Part shown: piece by piece, positions 1-8,693 of the stretch | How the letters are laid out: each line of letters starts with the position of its first letter | Position numbering within the stretch: position 1 is the first letter of the stretch | Assembly: GCF_030063365.1 (NCBI RefSeq) | Contig: NZ_JASISY010000004.1 | Location: 186,001 to 250,000 of the forward strand | Direction: 5' to 3' | DNA length: 64,000 nucleotides | Origin: Cryobacterium sp. PH29-G1 | GTDB lineage: Bacteria > Actinomycetota > Actinomycetes > Actinomycetales > Microbacteriaceae | Translations under genes and position numbers: made by a program | Notes under the pieces: generated by a model | The model's input: the letters and a program-made list of their open reading frames with translations, nothing else | What the model was told of the DNA's origin: nothing | Database searches by the model: none

Positions 1-509
1 GCATAGACTGCGGACCCCGCGAATACGGCCGCGTCGGCGGCGAGCGCAGCGGTAATTACGGATCCGATCATGATGACCAGGCCCGACGCCCCGACCATGC
101 CGGCGAGGAATGACCAGCGCAGTCGTCCGGTGAGTACCAGGACGCAGGCGACGATGATGGGCAAAACGGTCAGAACGGCCATGATCAGAGCCGCCCATTC
201 CGCTGTGACGAAACTGTTCACCACATCGGTGGGGAGCCCCGTGACGGTGGCGTCAATGAAACTTGTCGAAGCGGGGACTGCGTCTACGGCGGTCCAGCTG
301 GCTACGGCATCCTCCATCGTGGAGGGCTGCATGGGAATTCTCGCCATTACCGTGCCGGTTGCGAGGTTCGCCAATGTGTCCGAATGCCAGAGCACGCCCA
401 CGGTTCCAAAGAGCATTCCGCCGAGCCCGACGAGGCTGGCGATGGCAATGGTCAGGGGCGATCGTCGCAGGTTGGGCGACTGATTTGTTTTACGATTATC
501 GTTGTGCAT
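1..509 (-). CDS. membrane protein of unknown function, C-terminus outside window
   Basis: A minus-strand reading frame opens at ATG 509 and stays open for 169 codons to the left edge of the window, so only the N-terminal part is visible. After a short charged N-terminus (MHNDNRKTNQ) there is a hydrophobic segment at about residues 19-41. A polar, probably extracytoplasmic stretch of about 65 residues follows, then two closely spaced hydrophobic segments at about 106-126 and 131-155. I recognise no family motif. The gene is divergent from the next gene across a 177-base gap. An 8-bp inverted repeat straddles the start codon and may be an operator. The reading frame is well supported by length and codon bias; the function is unknown. 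Confidence 0.7.
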   Translation of the reverse strand, partial: MHNDNRKTNQSPNLRRSPLTIAIASLVGLGGMLFGTVGVLWHSDTLANLATGTVMARIPMQPSTMEDAVASWTAVDAVPASTSFIDATVTGLPTDVVNSFVTAEWAALIMAVLTVLPIIVACVLVLTGRLRWSFLAGMVGASGLVIMIGSVITAALAADAAVFAGSAVY

Positions 510-522
510 GCCATAACGATAA
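496..522. promoter_or_regulatory. inverted repeat over the start codon of the leftmost gene
   Basis: TTATCGTT (496-503) and AACGATAA (515-522) form a perfect 8-bp inverted repeat with an 11-base spacer that contains the minus-strand ATG (507-509). The repeat is AT-rich against a GC-rich background. Its position over the translation start suggests an operator or a hairpin that affects initiation. This is inference only. Confidence 0.35.
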
Positions 523-686
523 GCGTAATGATTTGATCGTGCAACTCGTGCTCGCGGAACGGTGCGGGGCCGTGCAGGAGCGGCGAGCACGCAGCGGTCC
601 GAGTGAATCTGGCTGGATTCACTGCCCTAGACTTCGAGCATGCCGCTCGATTCGACCCTCCTCGCCGGTAGTCCGGTACCCATCGG

Positions 687-1589
687 ATGAACGATCAGCG
701 CCAGTCCCCGGCCGAGCGCCGCAGAGCCCTCGTCGCCAGCCGGTCGCACACGGTCTCGCCGGCTCGTAGCGAGAGTCGGCCCACCCCCTTTCACTCCGGT
801 CTTCTGAATCTGGTCGGCGGCATCCTCGTATTGTCGGCGATGCTGCTACTGGCCGTACTCATCGCGGTCACCGCGCGGGGCGGCGAACTCAGGGACCTTG
901 TTGGCGGCGCGAGCTGGGCAGACAACTTGGTGGCGGGCCCGATCATGATTCTGATGCTCGCCGCGGCGCCGCTGTTTCTGGCCTACTTTCAGCGCAGCGG
1001 GCACTGGTCAAGCCGGGAGCGCGGCTTCTTTCAAGGCGGCTCGAACGTGGTTGAGCTGCGGCCAGCTGCACTGTGGACCCGGTTTCTCTTCATCGGGCTG
1101 AGTTTTCTGGTGTGGGCTGCGCTCATCGCCGGGCCGGTTTACCTCGACATCACAGCGGATGCCTTCGCTCAAGCGAACGACAGCCTCTGGGTGGTGCTCG
1201 TATTGTATGGGGTGCTCGCGTCCGGCCTGGGCGCGGTGCTCGTCTTCTCACTGCTGAAACGACTCACCTATGACGGGCTCGCAGCTCGGTTCGGCGACCA
1301 GATCGTACCCGGCTCGCTGAGCCAGATATTCTGGCGCGCCCTGTCGTATCGATTCAGGTTTGAACTCTGGTTTGCCTTCGGCTTCGGTGCCATCCTCGGC
1401 ACGATTCCGCTCGTCTATCAATCTGCCGCTGACGCCTGCTACACGGCAACGTGTATCCCGGTTCCCGACCCGGCCTGGCAGGCCTGGATCCTCTGGATCG
1501 CCGTGTGCAGCGGGGCGCTCGCGCTGATCGGCAGCCTGAACGCGTGGCGAAGCGGCAAGTCCCTGTATAGCGGCGAGTCGGTCTCGTAG
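687..1589 (+). CDS. uncharacterised multi-spanning membrane protein
   Basis: This 300-residue protein has a basic, proline- and serine-containing cytoplasmic N-terminus of about 37 residues. Hydrophobic segments follow at roughly 38-62, 80-102, 126-150, 166-190, 223-246 and 265-285, so it is probably a six-span integral membrane protein. Two cysteines (ACYTATC) sit in the last extracytoplasmic loop and could form a disulfide. No catalytic motif or named family is recognised. The ATG start has no clear Shine-Dalgarno sequence; TACCCA lies a few bases upstream, so initiation may be near-leaderless. The gene stands alone between a divergent membrane gene and the phosphopantetheinyl transferase. 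Confidence 0.7.
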   Translation: MNDQRQSPAERRRALVASRSHTVSPARSESRPTPFHSGLLNLVGGILVLSAMLLLAVLIAVTARGGELRDLVGGASWADNLVAGPIMILMLAAAPLFLAYFQRSGHWSSRERGFFQGGSNVVELRPAALWTRFLFIGLSFLVWAALIAGPVYLDITADAFAQANDSLWVVLVLYGVLASGLGAVLVFSLLKRLTYDGLAARFGDQIVPGSLSQIFWRALSYRFRFELWFAFGFGAILGTIPLVYQSAADACYTATCIPVPDPAWQAWILWIAVCSGALALIGSLNAWRSGKSLYSGESVS

Positions 1590-1653
1590 CATCCGACTTC
1601 GCCGGCAATCCGGCGTAATATCCGTCACCCCACGGGCGCGGCGTGGGCCGGCG

Positions 1654-1659
1654 TAGAAT
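1654..1659 (+). promoter_or_regulatory. -10 element of a leaderless transcript (TAGAAT)
   Basis: TAGAAT is followed by exactly six bases and then the ATG at 1666, which places the expected transcription start on the A of the start codon. There is no Shine-Dalgarno sequence. This supports the chosen start of the downstream transferase and belongs to a recurrent pattern in the window. Confidence 0.55.
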
Positions 1660-1665
1660 CGGTCG

Positions 1666-2391
1666 ATGCATATCGACGCCGACGAGGTCACCGTCTGGTG
1701 GATCGATCAACTCGAGACCAGAGTGGACGAGGCTCGATTGGGTGCGCGGGAGAGGGTGCGGGCCGACTCGATGCCGTATTCGCCTGGCAGACGGGAATTC
1801 GTTGTTGGCGCGCTCCTGTTGCGGGCGGCCGTTGCTCGATTCAGCGGCCGTGATGCCGCGGACGTCGAGATCGATCGGAGTTGCCCGGACTGCACGCGCT
1901 GGCACGGTCGCCCGCGAGTGGTCGGGCGGGTCGACATTGAAGTTTCCGTGACCCACAGTGATGGCCTGATCGGCGTCGCCGTCGGCGGTGTCGGAACTCG
2001 CCTCGGACTCGATGTGGAACGCGTGGCGCGGGTGCCGGATCACCCCGATGCGGGCCTCGTCGGGCTCACCCTGGACGATGCTGAGTTGGCGACTTTGGGT
2101 GGCAGATCCGTTTCCTCGCGGCAGTTTGCCACCTACTGGGTGCGCAAAGAGGCCGTGCTCAAGGCGACCGGTGAGGGGCTGCGCCGACCGCTGACGTCTC
2201 TTCGAGTGACCGCGCCTGATTTGCCTCCCGTCCTGTTGCGGGCTCCCGGAGACCTGACCGCGCGCACCACGCTCGTTGACCTTCTCGGCCACGAGTCCTC
2301 GAGTGTGGCCGCTCTGGCGGCCGTGGTACCGGCCGGGGCGCGACCGTCACCGAAAATAGTGCAGGGAGACGGCCGCACACTGCTCGAATGA
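1666..2391 (+). CDS. 4'-phosphopantetheinyl transferase superfamily protein (Sfp type)
   Basis: The 241-residue protein carries the signatures of the Sfp/AcpT superfamily in order: VSVTHSDG at about residue 90, GLDVERV at about 111-117 (the GxDxE metal-binding motif), and WVRKEAVLKATGEG at about 160-173 (the W/F-xxKEAxxKAxG motif). These enzymes transfer phosphopantetheine from CoA to a conserved serine of carrier proteins. Length and motif spacing are normal for the family. A CPDC pair near residue 66 lies in the region just before the first motif. No carrier-protein or synthase gene lies nearby, so the partner cannot be inferred. The start is supported by the leaderless -10 six bases upstream. 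Confidence 0.88.
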   Translation: MHIDADEVTVWWIDQLETRVDEARLGARERVRADSMPYSPGRREFVVGALLLRAAVARFSGRDAADVEIDRSCPDCTRWHGRPRVVGRVDIEVSVTHSDGLIGVAVGGVGTRLGLDVERVARVPDHPDAGLVGLTLDDAELATLGGRSVSSRQFATYWVRKEAVLKATGEGLRRPLTSLRVTAPDLPPVLLRAPGDLTARTTLVDLLGHESSSVAALAAVVPAGARPSPKIVQGDGRTLLE

Positions 2392-2443
2392 GCGGGATAC
2401 CGTCACCGTATTCGAATTCTCGAAACACATTGGAGAAACAATC

Positions 2444-3052
2444 ATGCGCGTACCCAGACTTATCGTGGCGGCAGCGTGCGTCGCTCTTGCGCTCGTCGCC
2501 TGTGCCGAGGCGCCCGGTGGAGACAGCGCTCCGACAGCGGTGGCATCCGCGCCGACGGATGTGGCGTTGTTGGCGGATCGGCTGGACTCAGTAGATGCCG
2601 CGGTCGCGCAGTGGCGAACGGCGTCGTCGCTGGCGGCCGCCCAAACCGCCGCCGAAACGGCCGCTAATCTGGTGGTCGGCCCCAACGGCCCCGGATATGG
2701 CGATCGTGACGGCGACGGCATGATCGGTGGTGAAAGTGCTGCGGGAATTCTGCCGGGGCTCGATGGCATTCCCGCCGGACTCGCCACGCCGCTGGCCAAT
2801 AATCGGTGTGTCGTTTCCGACGTGTTGGGAGGGGATTGGACCGACCCGGCCAGTGAGTGGAACAAGATGCTGTCCGCCATTGACTCCTGGCGGCCGGCCA
2901 ACAACACCATGCCATCACTGGCGAGCCATCCCATGCGGATTGTCGGATGGGCGACGTTCACCCTGGCGTCGGATTCTTTGGCCGAGGCGCAGGAGTATGC
3001 CGGCCACGCAAAGCTGCATGTCGATGTCGCGGTGCGTGCCCTGACCTGCTGA
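2444..3052 (+). CDS. predicted lipoprotein with an EF-hand-like acidic loop
   Basis: A 202-residue secreted protein. It begins with a short basic n-region, a hydrophobic core and a lipobox ending LVAC at residues 17-20, so it should be lipidated on Cys20. The mature part is Ala-rich, with a predicted helical stretch at about 40-77 followed by an acidic loop DRDGDGMIGGE at 87-97 that resembles a calcium-binding DxDxDG loop. There are cysteines near the middle (NRCVVSD) and at the C-terminus (ALTC). The ATG is preceded by GGAG at the right distance. I recognise no named family, and calcium binding is only suggested by the loop. The gene lies downstream of the transferase in the same orientation. 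Confidence 0.7.
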   Translation: MRVPRLIVAAACVALALVACAEAPGGDSAPTAVASAPTDVALLADRLDSVDAAVAQWRTASSLAAAQTAAETAANLVVGPNGPGYGDRDGDGMIGGESAAGILPGLDGIPAGLATPLANNRCVVSDVLGGDWTDPASEWNKMLSAIDSWRPANNTMPSLASHPMRIVGWATFTLASDSLAEAQEYAGHAKLHVDVAVRALTC

Positions 3053-3224
3053 GAGCACCGACCACAACTGCCCCGGCGCGCGAGGCTCCAATGCCCGTCG
3101 GCGGTCCGGTCCGGCATGTCTTTTGTGTGCAATAAGCTGATTTTGCCACGGAGATCTTCGGGAACGCACGGGCCAGTTCACCTGTGCCCGCATACACATT
3201 ACTTTTGGGGAGACCACGACATTT

Positions 3225-5768
3225 ATGTCGATTGAAAATACGCCGCCGTCCACGCCACCGAATCCCTTTCAGCCCGGATCCATGCCGCCCGCGCCGCCAG
3301 TAGCCGCGCCGCCAGTAGCCGGGCCGCCAATGCCGACCCCGGGGCCGCCGTCGGGGCCGGCCGGGCCGAACGTTTTCGGCACGATTGCGTCGCGCGGGTG
3401 GTGGGGCGCCGTCGCATCCGCTGGAATCGGTTACGGAACCGCGTTCGTCGTTGCCCTCATCACGGTAGCGCTCACCGGGCTTGTGACGGGCTGGGAGCTG
3501 TTCTCGGCCGGTTGGCTCGTTTCTGGTCCGGTGCAGTTGACGGCCTTGTCGACCTTCGGCCAGCTCGGGGTGACGGCAGAAGTGGAGTTCTTCGTCTCCT
3601 TCGCCGGCAGCGTCACCGTCGGCGTTCTGCCAATTCTGGTACTCGCAGCCCTCGTGGCCGGCACCTACCTCTCGAGTCGCTTCGTGGGACGCGGGGCCTG
3701 GCAAGGCTCGTCGTCCCTCATCCTGTCGGCTGTGTCCGGGCTCACCCTTGCCATCGGTGCCACCATTTTGGCGGCCGTACTGCCGCTGAAATTTCCCGAT
3801 ACGCAACTTGATGGCGTTCTTGACTCCGCTTCCGCAGCATCAGTGGGCTCGTTCCTGGGCGCACTCGTTATCGGATTCGGTGTGTCGTACTTGGCCCGGC
3901 TGCAGGCCACAGACGCCTGGTCGCGTGTCGTTGCCCGAGCGACCTGGCTGCCGTGGGGAACCGTGCGTATTGCGGCCCTGCACCTCGGAACCCTAATCGC
4001 GGTGACCGCGGTTGCTCTCGCCATTGCGCTGCCGCTGTCTGCGGCTGACGGGATCGCCGGAGCACTGCCGACGTTCCTGCTCACCTTCGCCATCGATGCT
4101 GTCGTGATCGGCATGTTGGGGGCGTTCTCGATGGACCTAAGCGACGTGCAACGTGTGTTGCTCAGTCTGGGCGGTGGCTCCGAGCAGCCCGCTTCGCTGA
4201 ACGTCACAGTTTTCACCGAAGACATCACCGGTTATATCTGGCTCATCGTGCTGCTCGCGGTGATTCTGGCCGTCGTTGCGTCGCTGCTGCTGGCCGTTCG
4301 ACGCAATCGCGTGCGCCCGTCACCGCTGTCATGGATTGCCACCATCGCCACCTATCTGGCCTTCGGTGTGCTGCTGCAGGTACTCGGCAGCGCTATCGTC
4401 ACGGCATCGATGACCTCGCCGGAGAACGTGTCGGCTTCGGGATCGTTCGGCCCCGCCGCCTGGACCTTTCTGATGTTCGCCGCTTGGGGCGCTGCCGTTG
4501 AGGCGCTTGCTCGCTTCGTTGCACCGTTCATTCTGGCTGCGGCGACGCCGGCAATCATCCGCTTTCTGGTCACGCTGTCTGGCAAGGAACGCGCGCTGCC
4601 CGTGGTGCCCACGGCACCGCTCGTTCCTGCTGGCGTCGCCGTCGCCGGCGCGACTTTTGCTCCCGCAGGGATGCCCGCCGCCACCGATGCTGCCTCCGCC
4701 GGTCCCGCCGCTACCGGCCAGCCCGGTGCTGCACCGCTCCCGTTCGCCACGGCCACCATGTCGCCGGCAACCGCGAAGCGGGTGAAAATCGGCGCTATCG
4801 CCGTCGGTGCTGCGCTGTTGCTGATCATCGCGGCCAGTGTCGCAGGCGGTATTGTGCGGTCCTCGGTATTCGGTCCGCAGAACGCTGCCACCGCCTACCT
4901 GAAGGCGCTCGAAGACGGTGACGCCACGACGGCACTGAAGATGCTCGGTTCCTCAGCAGATGCCGGCGACGGCCTGCTCGCCAACAATATCTTCGGGCTG
5001 GCGACCGATCGCATCAAGGATGCCGCCATTTCCGACGTCAGCATCACCGGTGACGTCGCCCAAATCGAGGTGCACTTCAAGCAGGGTGGGGTCTCCGATA
5101 GCGCTGTCCTGAAGCTGACCCGTACGAGTACCGATTGGCTGATCGCGGATCAGTGGTCCATTCTCAATGCTGAACCCGGCCAGATCGACGTCTACCTGCC
5201 GTCCCGGATGGGCAGCGTCGAACTGGAGGCCAACGGTACGCCGGTAGGGACAGCTGACCGCGACGGGCTCACCCTGGCTGCCTTCCCCGGAACCTACGAA
5301 TTGAGTATTCCGGCCACGGACTATTTTGAAGAGTCGTCGGTGACCTACGTTGTCAGCGGGTTGCTCGGCGGATACGGCGAGACGGAGTCGATCGACGATA
5401 CCTTCACGGCAACGCCGACGGCAGACTACGAAGCGGCCGCGCTGGAGGCGGTCAATGCGCGCATCGCAACCTGCCTCGCATCGCCCGGTGAGGAGTCAGA
5501 GGATTGCCCGTACCTGGGCTACATCTCGTCGTACTACTCAAACGTTGTCTACACCCTGGCCACTGCCCCCGAGCTGTCCGTCGATCTCTCCTACGAAGAC
5601 GGCGGTTTGACGGTCTCGACCGACAAATATGGCGTAGTGAATGTCGACTACGACGTCGACTACGGCTTTTCGAGCGAGGTCACTCACCAGACCAGTGAGA
5701 ACTACCTCTCGATCAGCGCCGAAGTGAACGTTGTCGACGGCGAGGTCGTGGTGACTTCGGTCTACTGA
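3225..5768 (+). CDS. large polytopic membrane protein with extracytoplasmic C-terminal domain
   Basis: This 847-residue protein has three parts. Residues 1-48 are proline-rich and low-complexity. Residues 60-460 contain about ten hydrophobic segments, interrupted by polar loops. After an Ala/Pro-rich linker (about 460-520) a single membrane span (about 522-545) is followed by a 300-residue extracytoplasmic tail. The tail starts with a segment resembling NTF2/DUF4878-type folds (AATAYLKALEDGDATTALKML), continues with a stretch that looks like a PEGA-type beta domain (about 650-710), and ends Tyr- and Asp-rich with a cysteine pair near 745-757. No enzyme motif is visible. It may be a cell-envelope protein; the function is not known. 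The ATG follows GGGGAG. A strong hairpin ends the unit. Confidence 0.72.
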   Translation: MSIENTPPSTPPNPFQPGSMPPAPPVAAPPVAGPPMPTPGPPSGPAGPNVFGTIASRGWWGAVASAGIGYGTAFVVALITVALTGLVTGWELFSAGWLVSGPVQLTALSTFGQLGVTAEVEFFVSFAGSVTVGVLPILVLAALVAGTYLSSRFVGRGAWQGSSSLILSAVSGLTLAIGATILAAVLPLKFPDTQLDGVLDSASAASVGSFLGALVIGFGVSYLARLQATDAWSRVVARATWLPWGTVRIAALHLGTLIAVTAVALAIALPLSAADGIAGALPTFLLTFAIDAVVIGMLGAFSMDLSDVQRVLLSLGGGSEQPASLNVTVFTEDITGYIWLIVLLAVILAVVASLLLAVRRNRVRPSPLSWIATIATYLAFGVLLQVLGSAIVTASMTSPENVSASGSFGPAAWTFLMFAAWGAAVEALARFVAPFILAAATPAIIRFLVTLSGKERALPVVPTAPLVPAGVAVAGATFAPAGMPAATDAASAGPAATGQPGAAPLPFATATMSPATAKRVKIGAIAVGAALLLIIAASVAGGIVRSSVFGPQNAATAYLKALEDGDATTALKMLGSSADAGDGLLANNIFGLATDRIKDAAISDVSITGDVAQIEVHFKQGGVSDSAVLKLTRTSTDWLIADQWSILNAEPGQIDVYLPSRMGSVELEANGTPVGTADRDGLTLAAFPGTYELSIPATDYFEESSVTYVVSGLLGGYGETESIDDTFTATPTADYEAAALEAVNARIATCLASPGEESEDCPYLGYISSYYSNVVYTLATAPELSVDLSYEDGGLTVSTDKYGVVNVDYDVDYGFSSEVTHQTSENYLSISAEVNVVDGEVVVTSVY
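3291..3320 (+). repeat. 15-bp in-frame tandem duplication in proline-rich N-terminus
   Basis: GCGCCGCCAGTAGCC occurs twice in tandem (3291-3305, 3306-3320), encoding the peptide APPVA twice. It is an in-frame short repeat in the disordered N-terminal tail of the 847-residue membrane protein and is likely to vary in copy number between strains. Confidence 0.7.
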
Positions 5769-5788
5769 CCGAGCGTCACCACCACCCG

Positions 5789-5822
5789 GGGTTCGGGTTC
5801 GGCTGCGGCCGAACCCGAACCC
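5789..5822 (+). terminator. 15-bp perfect hairpin after the 847-residue membrane protein
   Basis: A left arm at 5789-5803 and a right arm at 5808-5822 are perfectly complementary over 15 bp with a TGCG loop. The hairpin starts 21 bases after the stop codon and is followed by GTCTTCT. It fits an intrinsic terminator of the short-U-tract type common in actinobacteria. Confidence 0.7.
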
Positions 5823-5858
5823 GTCTTCTGCCAGTCCCCAGGCAGTCAACGCAGTGAT

Positions 5859-5877
5859 CACCCCCAAGAAGGGGGTG
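5859..5877 (+). promoter_or_regulatory. CACCCCC/GGGGGTG hairpin upstream of hybrid kinase
   Basis: CACCCCC-AAGAA-GGGGGTG is a perfect 7-bp stem with a 5-base loop. It lies about 165 bases before the kinase start and just ahead of an AT-rich stretch (GATATAGATT, from about 5893) that could hold a -10 element. It may be a second terminator or an operator; the sequence does not decide this. Confidence 0.35.
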
Positions 5878-6043
5878 TAAACGTGATTTCGTGATATAGA
5901 TTCAACTAGGGGGACGTTTCCCCGGTGGACTCGCCGACGTGGATCGAGGTGAGGGACCGGTCGTGTGTCTGCCCGGGTGTGAAGCGTCTCATTCGTTGAA
6001 CACTCACCGCGCAGGGATAGATCACGGAGGGGGGGGGAAGACT

Positions 6044-8689
6044 ATGACACCCGAGAACCAAAAGTCGAAAGACACGGTGGCCGGAAACCTGTTGGAGCAA
6101 ACGGTCAGCCTGCAGGATGCCATCTTCAATAGCGCGAATTTTTCGAGCATTGCCACCGATGCGCGGGGCGTCATTCAGATCTTCAACGTGGGGTCGCAGA
6201 GAATGCTGGGCTACACCGCCGAGGAGGTCGTGAACAAGCTCACTCCGGTGGAGATGCACGACCCTCAGGAGATCATTGCTCATGCCGCCCAGCTCAGCCT
6301 GGAGTTCGGCACCACGATCCAGCCCGGCTTTGAAGCTCTCGTGTTCAAGGCAAGTCGCGGGATTGAAGACATCTACGAGCTCACCAAGGTGCGCAAAGAT
6401 GGCAGCCGCTTTGCCGCCATCGTTTCGGTCACCGCGCTCCGCGACAGTGATGCGGCCATTATCGGCTACCTGCTGATCAGCACCGACAACACGTCGGGCA
6501 AGCAGGTGGAGTTGGCCAAATCGATGCTGGACCAGAAGCTGCGCGACCAGCAGTTCTATACGCGTTCGCTGATCGAATCCAATATCGATGCCCTCATGAC
6601 GACCGACACCATGGGCATCATCTCTGATGTCAACCAACAGATGGTCGAGCTCACCGGCCGAACCCGGGATGAACTCATCGGAGCTCCCTGCCGTAATTTC
6701 TTCACCGACCCGGCTCGGGCAGACACCGCGATCAAACGGGCGCTCACCGAAACCAAGGTCAATGACTATGAGCTCACGGTACGGGCGCGCAACGGTGACG
6801 AAACGGACGTCTCGTACAACGCGGCCACTTTTTGCGACCGTGATCGGGTCGTGCAGGGTGTCTTTGCATCCGCCCGGGACGTGACCGAGCGGAAGCGGTT
6901 CGAGCGGGCACTCAAAGAAACGAACATCGAGCTGGAACACGCCAGCCGCATGAAGACCGAGTTCCTGGCCACGATGTCACACGAGTTGCGCACACCCTTG
7001 AACGCGATTATCGGGTTTTCTGAGGCCCTCAAGGATGGTCTCGTTGGTGACATGAGCGCGGACCAGCGCGAGTACATCGGCGACATCTTCACCAGCGGGC
7101 ATCATCTGCTCGACCTCATAAATGACATCCTCGACCTGTCCAAGGTCGAGGCGGGAATGATGGATATCGAGCGGGAAGCCGTCGACGTGCGCTCCCTGCT
7201 GGAGCGTTGCCTGCTGATCGTGCGTGATAGCGCTGCTGCGGGCAAGATCCAACTTCGGTTCGAGGGTGCCGGAGACCTCGGCGCTCCACAGCTGGACCTG
7301 CGCAAGACCAAACAAATCGTCTACAACCTGCTGTCGAACGCCGTGAAATTCACCCCCGAGCACGGTCGGGTGACCCTGATCGCCAAACGTGTTGCGCGAA
7401 GTGCGGTCGGAAAGATTGCCGGTTCCCGCCCGGTCCACGATTTTCCGCTACCGCCGAGTGCGGTGCGGGACTTTCTCGAGATCCGTGTCGATGATTCGGG
7501 CATGGGAATTTCTTCGGAGAATATGTCGAAACTCTTTCTGGCTTTTAGTCAGATCGACAGCACCCTGGCGAGGCGGTTCGAAGGCACCGGCCTCGGTCTG
7601 GCAACGGTCAAGCAAATGGTGGGCATTCAAGGCGGCACAGTGGCCGTGGCCAGCGCCGAGGGGGCGGGGGCGAGTTTTGTCGTGTGGCTTCCCCTGGGAC
7701 CGGCCGACCAGGTGGCCCCGGATTGGTCGGCACCGCACACGGCGGAGCTGGCCACGGCGGCGCTGGGCGCAGCTGACCGAGCCACGGCCACGCCGGGGCG
7801 GCTTGCCCACACCCCGCCGTCGATCGAAAGCCACCCGAAACCGCATCCGTTCCACCTCGCTGCGGCCGTACCGACATCGTCGTCGGCCGCGCAGGCACAG
7901 CCGCAGTCGGAGAAACACGTTGCCCTCGTCATTGAAGACGACGCCAAGGGAGCAGAGGTATTGCGGCTGTTGCTGGAAGCCGAAGGCTTTCGCGTGATCG
8001 TCGCGACCAGCGGGGAGGAAGGACTCGCCGCCGCCCCACTACAGCGCCTGAGCCTCATCACCCTGGACATTCGATTGCCCGGAATGGACGGCTGGGGCTT
8101 TCTGCTTCGGCTGCACGAATTCTCTGACCTGGCCGCGGTACCGATCGTCATCATTGCGGGGGACACCGATGTGAGCCTGGCGCTGACCCACGGTGCGGCC
8201 GCCGTGCTGGAAAAGCCGATCAGCCGGGCCGCACTGCAACGGTCGTTGGGCGTTCTCGGTCTCAGCCCCGATGCCCGGCGCACGCGGCGGGTTCTGGTGG
8301 CTGACGACGATCCCGAAACCGTCGACGTCATTGCCCGATTCTTGACCCGCCCCGAATACGCGGTGGAACGCGCCTTCACCAAGAATGACGCGATTGACAT
8401 GGCGCAGCGACTGCGTCCCGACCTCGTGCTGCTCAATCTCATGATGGAAGGATTCAGCGGCTACCAAGTTGTGCTGGCGCTGCAGGGCAACGCCGGCACC
8501 GAGCACATTCCCGTGCTGATCGTAACGGGAATGAAGCTCACCCCGCAGGAACGGGCTGCGGTCAACAGCGATCCGGACCAACCCGTGCGGGTGCTCGGTA
8601 CCCAGGATTTCAACCGAGCGGCCTTTATGGCCGAGGTGAAGCGCGCCCTCGCGTCGGGTGGACCGTCTGGCGATGCGATGGGCGGATGA
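6044..8689 (+). CDS. soluble PAS-containing hybrid histidine kinase with two receiver domains
   Basis: 881 residues, no transmembrane segment, so it is probably a cytoplasmic sensor. Domain order is PAS/PAC (about 25-150), PAS/PAC (about 170-290), HisKA with phosphoacceptor His313 in SHELRTPLNAIIGF, and HATPase_c with N-box NLLSNAVKFT, G1 DDSGMG and G2 FEGTGLGLATV. An Ala/Pro linker and two receivers follow. REC1 keeps the acidic pair and Asp675 (TLDIRLPGMDG), although the usual Thr/Ser after strand 4 is Ala. REC2 has Asn798 in place of the phosphoacceptor Asp (LLNLMMEGFSG) and lacks the usual Lys, so it looks like a pseudo-receiver. I chose ATG 6044 because a GGAGGGGGGGG Shine-Dalgarno precedes it; an upstream in-frame start would add 35 non-PAS residues. 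It is translationally coupled to the next gene. Confidence 0.88.
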   Translation: MTPENQKSKDTVAGNLLEQTVSLQDAIFNSANFSSIATDARGVIQIFNVGSQRMLGYTAEEVVNKLTPVEMHDPQEIIAHAAQLSLEFGTTIQPGFEALVFKASRGIEDIYELTKVRKDGSRFAAIVSVTALRDSDAAIIGYLLISTDNTSGKQVELAKSMLDQKLRDQQFYTRSLIESNIDALMTTDTMGIISDVNQQMVELTGRTRDELIGAPCRNFFTDPARADTAIKRALTETKVNDYELTVRARNGDETDVSYNAATFCDRDRVVQGVFASARDVTERKRFERALKETNIELEHASRMKTEFLATMSHELRTPLNAIIGFSEALKDGLVGDMSADQREYIGDIFTSGHHLLDLINDILDLSKVEAGMMDIEREAVDVRSLLERCLLIVRDSAAAGKIQLRFEGAGDLGAPQLDLRKTKQIVYNLLSNAVKFTPEHGRVTLIAKRVARSAVGKIAGSRPVHDFPLPPSAVRDFLEIRVDDSGMGISSENMSKLFLAFSQIDSTLARRFEGTGLGLATVKQMVGIQGGTVAVASAEGAGASFVVWLPLGPADQVAPDWSAPHTAELATAALGAADRATATPGRLAHTPPSIESHPKPHPFHLAAAVPTSSSAAQAQPQSEKHVALVIEDDAKGAEVLRLLLEAEGFRVIVATSGEEGLAAAPLQRLSLITLDIRLPGMDGWGFLLRLHEFSDLAAVPIVIIAGDTDVSLALTHGAAAVLEKPISRAALQRSLGVLGLSPDARRTRRVLVADDDPETVDVIARFLTRPEYAVERAFTKNDAIDMAQRLRPDLVLLNLMMEGFSGYQVVLALQGNAGTEHIPVLIVTGMKLTPQERAAVNSDPDQPVRVLGTQDFNRAAFMAEVKRALASGGPSGDAMGG

Positions 8690-8693
8690 TGGC

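Noticed and set aside
4352..4891. Minus-strand frame inside the 847-residue membrane protein gene
   Set aside because: Antisense Ala/Ser/Thr-rich shadow frame without signals.
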